Numbered from the stretch's first letter, positions 9,063-17,149 are shown. The stretch is 50,435 nucleotides of DNA from an uncultured Oscillospiraceae bacterium (GCA_902489475.1 CABUAH010000003.1:1-50435), one strand, 5' to 3'. Notes: generated by a model from the sequence alone, not told the origin. Numbers and translations: made by a program.

Positions 9063-9703
9063 TCATTAACACTCCCTTCTTTTGCCGCAATTGAGTTCCA
9101 TGCGGCTTCGGGACTATTAAAACCGCCCGATTGCACAACAGCCGCACGGAGTTTTATAGAAATACCCGTCATGGATTTTATTTCATCTATGGTGATTTGA
9201 TCGCTGACCATAATTTTGCCGTCATTGGCAATTATATCCGCCGCAGCAATCTTTGTATTCGGAGCCAATGCACGGTAATATACATAAGTTCCGTTGAGGT
9301 TTGTCAGATAACTCCAGCCATCCGCAATGCTCCATTGCATTAAGACTTTATCATCAGAATAAATTGAGAATGTAGAATTGTCTGTAGCTTGCCATTTGAT
9401 AGCAGTTACTTCGGCAAATACATAGGTAGCTGCTTCGCTGCCGGCAAAATCAACGACAACCTTCTTTGTTAAATTCACTCCCGGGATTATTACCAGCTTC
9501 CCATCTGCATTAAAATCTCCTGTTTCCGTAAGCGTAAGATCGCCAAAAGTTACTACTCTTGCAAAATCACTGATGGGAGCGGAGCTGATATACCTTGCGT
9601 ATAAACCGCTTGTTAAATGGATAGAGATCAAGGTCAAACAAAACAGAAAGGAGACAAAAAACATATGACGATTGACTTTTGCTGTTTTTATATGTTTTGC
9701 CAT
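9059..9703 (-). CDS. TasA/camelysin-like SipW-dependent exported protein
   Basis: A 214-residue protein with a hydrophobic N-terminal segment (about 14-33) followed by the hallmark phrase GLYARYISSAPISDFARV. This closely matches the post-cleavage pattern of TasA/CalY-type substrates (x-G-x-Y-A-x-Y, then D/S-x-A-R-V). The remainder is a beta-rich extracellular domain. It sits 21 bases downstream of a SipW-type signal peptidase gene and overlaps the giant surface-protein gene by four bases, so the three are probably one transcript. The ribosome site GAGGGGAA supports the ATG at 9703. Probable role: fibre or matrix subunit, or assembly partner of the giant protein. No catalytic motif is seen. 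Confidence 0.75.
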   Translation of the reverse strand: MAKHIKTAKVNRHMFFVSFLFCLTLISIHLTSGLYARYISSAPISDFARVVTFGDLTLTETGDFNADGKLVIIPGVNLTKKVVVDFAGSEAATYVFAEVTAIKWQATDNSTFSIYSDDKVLMQWSIADGWSYLTNLNGTYVYYRALAPNTKIAAADIIANDGKIMVSDQITIDEIKSMTGISIKLRAAVVQSGGFNSPEAAWNSIAAKEGSVNE

Positions 9704-9724
9704 TATCTATTCCCCTCTTTCTTA

Positions 9725-10294
9725 TTATTGCTTTTCCATTTTCAAGCGCTCAATTTCTTCAACAATTTTCTGTCTTTCCCCGTCATCTTTTTTCTTCTCA
9801 TTCCTGCGGGGAATTTCAACAAGCGCTATGGCTAAGACAATAATACAAATTATGCCGACCGGGGTTTTCAAAAATCCTACAATATTACCTGCAAACGGAA
9901 TCCAAAACATTACTTTACCTTTTATAGCCGAAGCATTTATAGGTTCATCTGCTGTTTTATTTGCATCACCCTTTGTCGTTATCGTTTCACCGTGTATACT
10001 TATGATCCTATGAACGACAAGAGAGTTTCCATCCTGAAACACTACAATATCGTTCTGTTTGTAATTCTCTGTTTTCTTGACAATAATCAGGTCACCCTCT
10101 GAAAATTCCGGTTCCATACTGCCTGAAAGTACAACCGCTGCACCGCATCCAAAAGGCATCGGGAGCCGATTTCCGACAAGGCTGTTTGCATTAGCAAGAT
10201 ACACATTCATTCCGAGAATCAAGCCGCAAAGGATAAGAAGCAGCAATCGAAACGTACTTTTCAGCTTGCATTTTAGCTTGTTAAACTTTTTCAA
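9725..10294 (-). CDS. SipW-type signal peptidase I (first copy)
   Basis: A 189-residue membrane protease of the ER/archaeal-like (SipW) class of type I signal peptidases. Catalytic Ser lies in VLSGSMEPEFSEGDL, a histidine (LVVHRI) replaces the bacterial lysine, and the acidic motif is TKGDANKTAD. An N-terminal helix is at about 16-34 and a C-terminal helix at about 140-160, followed by a charged tail (RRNEKKKDDGERQK). The start is TTG at 10294, overlapping the upstream stop as TTGA, with GGAGG upstream. SipW enzymes cleave TasA-like substrates. Such substrates flank this gene on both sides, so it is probably dedicated to them. Confidence 0.9.
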   Translation of the reverse strand: MKKFNKLKCKLKSTFRLLLLILCGLILGMNVYLANANSLVGNRLPMPFGCGAAVVLSGSMEPEFSEGDLIIVKKTENYKQNDIVVFQDGNSLVVHRIISIHGETITTKGDANKTADEPINASAIKGKVMFWIPFAGNIVGFLKTPVGIICIIVLAIALVEIPRRNEKKKDDGERQKIVEEIERLKMEKQ

Positions 10295-11205
10295 CTTTTA
10301 TCCGCCTCCGCATGGTAATTCCGTCTCTTCTTATTCTGACAGAACAAAGGGAACATCATTATTGCAAACGAGCCGAGTGCAAGCACAATCCATAGTGTAA
10401 GATTAATGTTGTAACCTGTGTTTGGCGGTGTGATACCGCTATCATCATAGGGATCGGTACTTTCAACAGCTACAGTTTTTATTGCAACAGTGAATATTAA
10501 ATCCTGATCCACAGCAAGGTTACCGAGCGCCGTATCCAATTCATCGTTCCCACTTTCAAAGAGCCAGAGCCAATCAAGAGTATAATATGTGTACTTCCCT
10601 GCTCCGAGCGTTGCTTTATCTTCAGCAGCATCTAACGCATACACTTTTGCGTACTCATCCTCACCGCCAACAACCCATTTGCTGTCATATCGGCTCAATC
10701 TACCTGTAATAGGTATTTCAATATCCTCCGGAGTAAAATAGGCATCCACTTCAACGGAATAGTCTAATGCAGTATTTCCCGTATTTTTTAGTTTGAAAGT
10801 ATAGGAATTTTCTGTGCCGGGCGCTACTGATTTTTCGCCGTTTTCGCTGTTTACGGTAACGACCTGTTCTCCGTTCACATAGGCTATACGGAATATCTCT
10901 AACTGCGTATCTGTACGCCACACGGTTTGCTCGTCGCTTGCTTCATAGCCTGGATTTTTCGATGCTTGAGAAGGCTGCGGCGTTACTGAGGAGGCGGAGC
11001 CTGAGCTTTGGGTATCCTCATCTTCATCTGTGCTGTCATCCGTTCCCAAAGCATCTTGAGTAATCAAAGAAATAGCACCTTTATCATCTAAAAAGAAACT
11101 GTCAAGCCTGCTGAAAAAGCCAATAACAGTCGCTGTAACGCATACAAGAAGAACAAGAACAGACAACCATATCAATTTGGTTTTGCTGTTATTAGGTTTT
11201 GTCAT
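10291..11205 (-). CDS. Sortase-anchored (PPNTG) TasA-related surface protein
   Basis: A 304-residue protein. A hydrophobic segment lies at about 10-30, then an acidic Ser/Thr/Gln linker and a beta domain with the phrase YTFKLKNTGNTALDYSVEV. The C-terminus is a sorting signal: PPNTG, a hydrophobic stretch and KKRR. The segment YTLDWLWLFESGNDELDTAL matches a segment of the TasA-like protein at 11362-12060 (LGLAWSWAFEG...DTALGDAA), so the two share a C-terminal fold. It is probably a wall-anchored base for the matrix fibres. No sortase gene is in the window. I chose ATG 11205, 12 bases after GGAGG; the frame is open to 11277 but the extension is not signal-like. It overlaps the sipW start by four bases. 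Confidence 0.75.
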   Translation of the reverse strand: MTKPNNSKTKLIWLSVLVLLVCVTATVIGFFSRLDSFFLDDKGAISLITQDALGTDDSTDEDEDTQSSGSASSVTPQPSQASKNPGYEASDEQTVWRTDTQLEIFRIAYVNGEQVVTVNSENGEKSVAPGTENSYTFKLKNTGNTALDYSVEVDAYFTPEDIEIPITGRLSRYDSKWVVGGEDEYAKVYALDAAEDKATLGAGKYTYYTLDWLWLFESGNDELDTALGNLAVDQDLIFTVAIKTVAVESTDPYDDSGITPPNTGYNINLTLWIVLALGSFAIMMFPLFCQNKKRRNYHAEADKS

Positions 11206-11295
11206 GGACTGCCTGTACCTCCATTCTATACTGATAGCCTTTCCGGACTTTTCAATAAACGAAAGATTTTCGCACATTGAAAAATTCAGAAAGCA

Positions 11296-11332
11296 ATCCG
11301 TTCAAATCCCTCCACGAGAGACTTGAGCGGAT
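11296..11332 (-). terminator. Hairpin between the TasA-like gene and the rest of the island
   Basis: ATCCG (11332-11328 in minus orientation) pairs with CGGAT (11300-11296), extended by TCAA/TTGA past a C-A mismatch, then a moderately U-rich stretch. It may be a partial terminator or stabilising 3' hairpin, letting the first fibre-type gene be expressed more than the downstream genes. Confidence 0.35.
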
Positions 11333-11361
11333 CAGCCCTTCTAAAATAAGTAATTTAAATA

Positions 11362-12060
11362 TTAATCAATCTGAGTTACTGAGATTTCAACACCTATTTC
11401 AATCTTTAACTCATTGCCTTCAGTAGCAGCAGCTGCTGCGTCGCCGAGGGCAGTGTCCTTAACATCGGTCTGTTTGCCGCCTTCTTCGCCTTCAAAAGCC
11501 CAACTCCAAGCAAGACCAAGATCTGTGTCAGCACCTTTAGTGGAAAGATCCGTATTAGGAGCATATTGTGCAGACTTGCCTTTAATAGCTGTCTTGATGG
11601 CATCAGTAAATGCTGTTGCGCTTGTGTAATCAAGACCGCTGATGGAAGTTTCGCCTACTGTAATAGTAACCGGGCAATAGAACTCACCGTCAACGGTCCA
11701 GTTGTCAGAAAGTGTAACAGTAGGAGTAACAGCAACCTCAACAGCTACTTCAGGAGTTCCGGTGATTGCAATATTTGCAAATTCACCTTTAGTACCGGGC
11801 GCTAAAACATTATCTTCATTAGAAGACTGAACAGAATACTCACCCTCAAAGGTTGCAGTTGTATCATCAGTCTTATACTCCTTGGTGAACATACCAAAGT
11901 TCTCTGTATCGATTGCAACGCCCCACTTAGCAACACGGGCAGAATCAGATCCACTTCCGGTTGCTACATACTTTGCAAAAGTGCCACTGATGGCACAGGT
12001 GGACAGGAGAACCGCTACCAACAGAACGGAAGCAACTCTCATCATTTTGTTTTTCTTCAT
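11362..12060 (-). CDS. TasA/camelysin-like matrix protein with SipW-type signal
   Basis: A 232-residue protein with a textbook SipW-dependent signal: a basic start, a hydrophobic core (VASVLLVAVLLSTCAISGTFA), then KYVATGSGSDSARVAKWGV. The mature part is Ala/Thr/acidic-rich and beta-like, with LAPGTKGEF and a C-terminal block containing WSWAFEG and DTALGDAA. Proteins of this type form extracellular fibres (TasA) or surface proteases/scaffolds (camelysin); no zinc-protease motif is visible, so the structural role is more likely. It lies between two SipW-type peptidase genes. The ATG at 12060 has AAAGGAG ten bases upstream. It is probably the most abundant product of the island. Confidence 0.8.
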   Translation of the reverse strand: MKKNKMMRVASVLLVAVLLSTCAISGTFAKYVATGSGSDSARVAKWGVAIDTENFGMFTKEYKTDDTTATFEGEYSVQSSNEDNVLAPGTKGEFANIAITGTPEVAVEVAVTPTVTLSDNWTVDGEFYCPVTITVGETSISGLDYTSATAFTDAIKTAIKGKSAQYAPNTDLSTKGADTDLGLAWSWAFEGEEGGKQTDVKDTALGDAAAAATEGNELKIEIGVEISVTQID

Positions 12061-12220
12061 AGTAGAAAAACTCCTTTCTAAGCAGGCTTTTCGCCTTTTA
12101 TTAATTCTTCCCCTTCAAGGAAAGATAGTGTACCGGGTATTCAAATTGAATTACTATCCGCAGAGAATACCGCGGCATTATATATCATCCCCGGAAGTGG
12201 CTTCCGAAGGAAGAATATAC

Positions 12221-12889
12221 TTAATTCTCATCCGTACCGTCATTGGTATTTGAAACAGAGGCTTTCTCCTTCTCTGCTTTTTCAGCTTTCAAAGCTTCAA
12301 GCTCAGCTAGTAGTGCGTCGGTATCATCTTTCTTGTTCTTCTCATAAATGCGGCGGCGTACAATATCATAGCCGATCAAAAGAACGATTGGAATAACAAC
12401 GCAGATAATCAGTCCGGCGGTGGACTGCATAAACATTGCAATATGTCCGGCGCCTGCGATTCTTGTCTTATATATACCTACCAAATTTTCAGCAGGGACG
12501 AGTTCTTTATCCTCAGTATTGTTGTTATCACCACGGGTACGAAACAGAATCTCGCCGTTTTTCTCGACGATCTCAACCACTCGGTGAGTAACAATGCTTG
12601 TTCCGTTTCCGGCAGGATCAAAGAACGAAATAATATCATTAACTTTTATTTCTTCCGCTTCTGCTGTATGACAGATAATAAGGTCGCCGCTTTCTATTTT
12701 TGGATCCATTGAATCAGTAAGCACGATTAGAGGGAGTATCCCTCCGATGCTCGGCACCTCATCCTTATTGATAAAGCTCTTTGCAATCAATGTGGCATTA
12801 ATGAACAGGATCGGAATCAGAATAACGCACATTATGATTCCTACTATTGTTAACACCTTATGTGAAGTTGAAGTTTTCCCTTTGGCCAT
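12221..12889 (-). CDS. SipW-type signal peptidase I (second copy)
   Basis: A 222-residue ER/archaeal-like signal peptidase. The Ser nucleophile is in LIVLTDSMDPKIESGDLI, the general-base histidine in IVTHRVVEI, and the acidic motif in RTRGDNNNTED. Helices lie at about 12-36 and 152-175; the tail is rich in Glu/Lys/Ala and probably helical. It is more acidic and only distantly like the copy at 9725-10294, so the two may have different substrates. It is the first gene after the regulators on this strand, with a ribosome site AAAGAGG and a weak promoter upstream, and directly precedes the TasA-like gene by 160 bases. Confidence 0.9.
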   Translation of the reverse strand: MAKGKTSTSHKVLTIVGIIMCVILIPILFINATLIAKSFINKDEVPSIGGILPLIVLTDSMDPKIESGDLIICHTAEAEEIKVNDIISFFDPAGNGTSIVTHRVVEIVEKNGEILFRTRGDNNNTEDKELVPAENLVGIYKTRIAGAGHIAMFMQSTAGLIICVVIPIVLLIGYDIVRRRIYEKNKKDDTDALLAELEALKAEKAEKEKASVSNTNDGTDEN

Positions 12890-12935
12890 TATTTTTTACC
12901 TCTTTAGCACAGTTTCGTTTATCGAACCTTCTGAT

Positions 12936-12963
12936 ATAATAACTAAATGCAACATATGATCAA
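12936..12963 (-). promoter_or_regulatory. Weak promoter candidate for the SipW/TasA operon
   Basis: On the minus strand TTGATC (12963-12958), 16 bases, TATTAT (12941-12936). The poor -35 box would suit activation by the neighbouring LytTR regulator, but I could not pick out a convincing LytTR direct repeat. Confidence 0.35.
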
Positions 12964-13035
12964 GTTTTCTACAGCAACCGATTTACATACAATTGCTTTG
13001 ATCTTTTATAAACATTTTAAGTATAATATAAAATA

Positions 13036-13075
13036 AAGAAAAAAGGTCATTTCTTCGTGAAACGACCTTTTTTCT
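13036..13075. terminator. Bidirectional terminator after the LytTR regulator
   Basis: AAAAAAGGTC at the left and GACCTTTTTT at the right, with TTTC/GAAA inside and a TTCGT loop, form a stem with one mismatch. It separates the kinase/regulator operon from the structural operon, which therefore needs its own promoter. Confidence 0.8.
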
Positions 13076-13104
13076 TCGTGAAATGCAGAATACTTTTTTG
13101 ATAT

Positions 13105-13827
13105 TTACATCTGCATCATATAATCAAGATAATCTGATTTTATTTTCATATACATTTTTTTGGAAACAGGGATCTGTCTGCCGTCCGTCATCAATATATA
13201 TTTATTGCTGATGCTCCGTATAAAATCCATATTAACAATATATGACCTATGTGGCGAAATAAAGCAAGTGGCATCCTTCAAAAGTTCATTTAGCTCAGAC
13301 AGCTTGGCATTAGTTTTCAACCTATCGCCGTTTCTCAGCGTGAGTTCTCGGACATGATCAAAGCTTTCAATAGTCATAAGCTCAGGAATCTGCACTCGAG
13401 TCAGTCCGAATTCGGTTTTCACCATAAAAGAAGAATTGTTTTCTTGTTCCAATTCCTCAATGCAGGAAAGAACGGCATCAAAAAAAGCTTGTTCCTGTAC
13501 TGGTTTAGTTAAATAACCTGACGCTTTCACGCCGATAGCCTCTATCCCATATTCCCGAGAAGAGGATAAAAAAAGAATCTTTGCCCGTTCACCTCTTTGG
13601 CGGATCTTTTCAGCCAAATCTATGCCGGACATATGCGGCATAATGATATCCAGTAGATATAAATCGTATCCGCTGCTTTTCTCCAATGCTTCCAGAAGGT
13701 CATAAGGAATATGAAAATAGGAAGCTTGTATAGGATACTCCGGATAGCACTCCGAAAAACGGTCAACAAGGATTTTTACAGAGTCAATATCCTCTTTTCT
13801 GTCATCACAAATACAAATCCGCAGCAT
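13105..13827 (-). CDS. LytTR-family response regulator
   Basis: A 240-residue AgrA/LytR-type transcription regulator. The receiver domain (1-120) has the acidic pair D8-D9, phospho-acceptor D60 (YLLDIIMPHMSG), the switch Ser (FLSSS) and Lys (YLTKPV). The LytTR DNA-binding domain spans about 140-240 (FISPHRSYIVNMDFIRSI, GRQIPVSKKMY). The start codon overlaps the kinase stop by one base (TAATG), so the two are coupled. The adjacent downstream operon encodes SipW/TasA surface proteins, its most likely target. LytTR regulators commonly control surface, biofilm or virulence genes. Confidence 0.9.
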   Translation of the reverse strand: MLRICICDDRKEDIDSVKILVDRFSECYPEYPIQASYFHIPYDLLEALEKSSGYDLYLLDIIMPHMSGIDLAEKIRQRGERAKILFLSSSREYGIEAIGVKASGYLTKPVQEQAFFDAVLSCIEELEQENNSSFMVKTEFGLTRVQIPELMTIESFDHVRELTLRNGDRLKTNAKLSELNELLKDATCFISPHRSYIVNMDFIRSISNKYILMTDGRQIPVSKKMYMKIKSDYLDYMMQM

Positions 13828-16340
13828 TATTCCATCCCCTTTCCGGACAAATCCAAAGCAGACGGCTGGAGCAGGATTGCCTGCAAGATTTCCGGTTCTA
13901 CTGTAAACTGCGGCATACCCATGCTACCCGGCGCTACCTCATATTCATCAAAGACGATGACCAGCTTATTGTTTTCATCGACATAAAAATTCTGATCCTC
14001 GTTGATTGCCTTGAAGCATTCTTCATCCGACCATATCCCACCAGGGATAAAATAATCCGCCTCATCCTCAGCTACCTGTTCTTCCATCTGCCGCAGGATA
14101 TCCGCACTGATAACACCGACATAGTCACTTCCTTCTTTAAAAAGGTCAGCCAGCTTTAAGACTTTTCCCGATGTCTTGTCAAGCGTGAAGCAGCGACTGT
14201 ATGTGCCCGAGGCACCCATATTTATGGTAGTATACAACTGGATAGAAAGCAGTCTTTCATCATTGCGCAGGATATTATAGCCTGTGTCCGATGACACATA
14301 GCCTTGATACTTTCTTAAAAAATAGTAAAGAAACTCGTCTTTAACTTTCTCGATATATTCCTCCATCTGTCCGTTTATCTCATCGATTCCGTTTGACAAA
14401 TCCGTATTCTCGTTTGCCGGAGGGTTTTGATTTGCCGATGCCGGATTTTCCGATTCGGAAGCAGTTGCACCTTTTAAGTCATTTGACTGTGCAGTCGAAT
14501 CCTTTGGTACGAAACTCTGCGTTTGTTTTTCTTGAATCGTGATAGAGGGGAGTTGCGGTAGTGTGATGCCGCTTGCCTCGCTACCTGATTGCGTAACTGC
14601 TGTGGAATTCTTAGGCTGTTTCTTTTCCGAAATTGTGATTGTAGGAATCTTTGACAGTGTAATACTGTTTGTCTTGCTGTCTGATGTCGCACTTGCTTCG
14701 GAGTCAGAAGCCTTTGTTTTGTCCGTCACAGCTGCGTCAGACAAAACATGACTTTCAGTTTCTGCGGTTCTTCCGCTTTTTTTCGGAACATCGGCTGTTA
14801 CAGAAAAATCCTTAGTGTTGTTTTTAATCTGAGGATAGCTTATATTCCAACTGCTTGCTCCCCATGAAAAGTATGTTTCATAAGTTCTAATATCTAACGA
14901 CTTAATCACATTGCCTATCACAGGAACAGCTGCGACAGCCTGTATGGTTTCCGGGCAAAAATTCAAAATGCATACCGCCAACATCAATGTGGCCACAGTA
15001 TTAGAAACAGCCTTTTTAACATTAAAATGCTTTGCAGCAGGCGGAACATTATTTGGGGAAAACAGAACGGCGCTCAGTCGGAAAATGCCATTATCACAAG
15101 TGCAGCGCAGTAGACCGTTATACTTTCTGACAATGGTGTCGATGCTCTTGATACCAAAACCATGCTCCTCGCCGTTGTGGGAAATCGGAAGGCCGTCCCT
15201 TCCGAACTCAATCGGCGTTTCACAAGGGTTTTTGACGTCCACAGAAAAATTTCCGTTTTCGTGTAGGGTGGCGGAAATAGAAATCCAGCGTTCCCCTTGA
15301 CTGCTGCAAGCTATCACGGCATTGTCCAGCGTATTTGCCAAAAGCGTGCAGATATCAAATGTATCAATCAACAAATCTTTTGAAATGTTCACCTTTGTCT
15401 CAACGTGAATATCATCTTCCTTCGCTTTTCCGATATACGAGGATAACACAGCGTTTATTACTGAATTGTCGCAATAACCTTCCTTTTCCACATTCGAAAT
15501 TTGTATATTCAGGCTGTTTATATACTTCTGAATATCCTCCGTTTTTTCGCATTCAGCCAGATCATTCAGAACAGAAAGGTGATGGCGCATATCATGCCGG
15601 TAAATCCGTCCCTGCTCCATTTTTTGATTGATACGCAAAAGCTCCTGCTTTTGCATATCCAGTTGTTTGACGACTTCCTGCTCCGAAGCCCTGGCAATAC
15701 GTTCGGACAATGCAACATACAAAAACTTAATAAAAAATATAAACATAATCAGGACGAATAAGAAAGTGATTAAATCTATAAATGGTTCTAAATTCATACT
15801 CTCAATATAGGAAGCAAACGAAAAGATCAGAATCACCGGAACGATCAGCCACAAATATTTATCTTGAAACTCAAACATTTGAAACGATTTGCGGAAAAAC
15901 CGCAGTACAGCAAATACCATCAGTGCTCCCAGAATCAGAGTTCCCAACACAACATACTTATATATCTGATTCGCTATTCCATTCTCAACGCATAATCGCC
16001 ATATCAATTCTCGGAACATATTGAGAATATACGGTACAAACATTCCAACAGACCATGTCGCCACTGCTGCAGCAAAACCGCCTTTTGATAAAATATGTAC
16101 GGCGATAATAATCGGCAAATAACCTGTTATAGGCAATAAGGTAAGAGCCAGATTCACCGAATCAGAGGCAGTCAAAAGTATTATGCATTGTATAATGGCA
16201 GCTACGACGACACTTACGGTCATAATCAGAACGCTGCGCTTTTTAGTCCAGCGAGATTTTAAAAGTCCGATGCAGATAGTAATAAAAGCTGCGAAACATA
16301 TTAGTTCAAATAAGATATTTTCCGATGCGACCGATAACAT
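13827..16340 (-). CDS. GHKL histidine kinase fused to an RsiV-like (DUF4163/DUF3298) extracellular domain
   Basis: An 837-residue fusion. The N-terminus has about six helices (8-28, 36-57, 62-86, 90-109, 128-150, 162-210), as in AgrC/VirS-type kinases. The phospho-acceptor region is YRHDMRHH (H249). The GHKL ATPase has LLANTLDNAV (N336, N340) and EEHGFGIKSI (390-399). Instead of ending near 430 as usual, the chain continues through one more helix (about 442-462) into AVPVIGNVIKSLDIRTYET. It then has a Ser/Thr-rich linker (about 510-660) and a C-terminal domain (about 680-837) with GYNILRNDERLLSIQ, FTLDKTSGKVLKLADLF and the ending-type motif NKLVIVFDEYEVAPGSMGMP. That is the layout of RsiV-type anti-sigma factors, whose outer domain binds lysozyme in Bacillus subtilis. 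The start ATG at 16340 follows GGAGGAAATTT. Confidence 0.85.
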   Translation of the reverse strand: MLSVASENILFELICFAAFITICIGLLKSRWTKKRSVLIMTVSVVVAAIIQCIILLTASDSVNLALTLLPITGYLPIIIAVHILSKGGFAAAVATWSVGMFVPYILNMFRELIWRLCVENGIANQIYKYVVLGTLILGALMVFAVLRFFRKSFQMFEFQDKYLWLIVPVILIFSFASYIESMNLEPFIDLITFLFVLIMFIFFIKFLYVALSERIARASEQEVVKQLDMQKQELLRINQKMEQGRIYRHDMRHHLSVLNDLAECEKTEDIQKYINSLNIQISNVEKEGYCDNSVINAVLSSYIGKAKEDDIHVETKVNISKDLLIDTFDICTLLANTLDNAVIACSSQGERWISISATLHENGNFSVDVKNPCETPIEFGRDGLPISHNGEEHGFGIKSIDTIVRKYNGLLRCTCDNGIFRLSAVLFSPNNVPPAAKHFNVKKAVSNTVATLMLAVCILNFCPETIQAVAAVPVIGNVIKSLDIRTYETYFSWGASSWNISYPQIKNNTKDFSVTADVPKKSGRTAETESHVLSDAAVTDKTKASDSEASATSDSKTNSITLSKIPTITISEKKQPKNSTAVTQSGSEASGITLPQLPSITIQEKQTQSFVPKDSTAQSNDLKGATASESENPASANQNPPANENTDLSNGIDEINGQMEEYIEKVKDEFLYYFLRKYQGYVSSDTGYNILRNDERLLSIQLYTTINMGASGTYSRCFTLDKTSGKVLKLADLFKEGSDYVGVISADILRQMEEQVAEDEADYFIPGGIWSDEECFKAINEDQNFYVDENNKLVIVFDEYEVAPGSMGMPQFTVEPEILQAILLQPSALDLSGKGME

Positions 16341-16432
16341 AAATTTCCTCCGTTTGGTTTTTATATCAATTTGCGATTTACGCTGTCCGCAAATGGGTGA
16401 AAAACCGGCAAAAGCTGACATCGTGATAATTA

Positions 16433-16461
16433 ATTATATATCACAATCGGTAAAAATGCAA
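16433..16461 (-). promoter_or_regulatory. Promoter of the kinase/LytTR operon
   Basis: On the minus strand TTGCAT (16461-16456), 17 bases, TATAAT (16438-16433). The leader to the ATG at 16340 is about 85 bases and contains a 7-bp hairpin (CATTTGCG/CGCAAATTG region near 16369-16397). Confidence 0.65.
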
Positions 16462-16597
16462 GATTTACTATCTCAAAAAAACGCTCTTTATACTCTGATG
16501 AGATATTTACATTTCTAATAGCAGGCTCAGTGTTCTTAATTGCAATATATCTTTTATTGAGAAAAGTGTTTTATCAAAGCCATACTTTCCATAATTT

Positions 16598-16708
16598 TTA
16601 AAACGTGGGCGTTATAGGCTTATAGCCTGTGTGCTTTAACAAGTCATAGGACTCTACATGATATTTGCAATTCCAGCTTGTGTGTGATAAACTATTATTG
16701 TTGTTCAT
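16598..16708 (-). pseudogene. Remnant of an IS200/IS605-family transposase
   Basis: A 36-codon frame starting MNNNNSLSHTSWNCKYH, the highly characteristic N-terminus of IS200/IS605 TnpA (Y1 HUH transposases continue with a hydrophobic VFAPKYRR-type stretch). Here the sequence diverges after KYH to VESYDLLKHTGYKP and stops, so the HUH and tyrosine motifs are missing. The original ribosome site AAGGAG survives upstream. The rest of the 16341-16883 gap holds only the kinase promoter, this scar and a terminator. It marks a past insertion or deletion between the surface island and the spore-coat genes. Confidence 0.75.
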
Positions 16709-16846
16709 CAACTTTCAACTCCTTTGTTTTAAATCTTAGTATAGTTTGCCAGACCATGCTTCCATTTTATTACTCAGGAGTTGTTTTTATTTAACGCTTA
16801 GGTTGCCGATAGCTCCCGTTACAGCAGTAAGTTTTCGTTAGGCAAT

Positions 16847-16884
16847 AAAAAAGGCGAAGAGAAAAAGCTCTCTCCGCCCTTTTC
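16847..16884 (-). terminator. Terminator of the CotF-like gene pair
   Basis: On the minus strand GGGCGGAGAG.. pairs with ..CTCTTCGCC around an A/T loop and is followed by TTTTTTATT. It lies directly after the stop codon at 16884. Confidence 0.75.
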
Positions 16885-17132
16885 TAATTTTGATTTGAAT
16901 ACTTATTTTTAACCTCATCGATTTTTTGCTGTTCAACCTGTTTTTCGGAGTACCATCCCTTTTGCGACATCTTCTTATAAATTTCGTCCTGTACACAAAG
17001 CGCTTCGTTTAATGCCTTTGAAAATGTCTGTCTTACATTTCCCGGAGTTGACTCAATAGTTCCGTGCATATAAAGGTCACATCCACCCTTTTCAGTTAAA
17101 AGAAGTCCTTCCATAATATTCTTATCGTTCAT
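16884..17132 (-). CDS. CotF-like spore coat protein
   Basis: An 82-residue protein of the short coat-F type. It contains TEKGGCDLYMHGTIESTPGNVRQTFSKALNEAL followed by a helical segment with QDEIYKKMSQKGWY, the pattern I associate with CotF/YhcQ-family coat proteins of Clostridia. It ends in a hydrophilic Gln/Lys/Asn tail. The ATG at 17132 follows GGGAGGAACGAT. It lies 17 bases downstream of a second coat-related gene. No vegetative promoter stands out, as expected if sporulation sigma factors drive it. This is the clearest sign that the organism sporulates. Confidence 0.75.
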   Translation of the reverse strand: MNDKNIMEGLLLTEKGGCDLYMHGTIESTPGNVRQTFSKALNEALCVQDEIYKKMSQKGWYSEKQVEQQKIDEVKNKYSNQN

Positions 17133-17149
17133 ATCGTTCCTCCCAAAAA

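Noticed and set aside
16341..16421. 27-codon upstream extension of the kinase frame
   Set aside because: It has no ribosome site, and the ATG at 16340 follows GGAGGAAATTT; the extension is hydrophilic and unlike an AgrC-type start.
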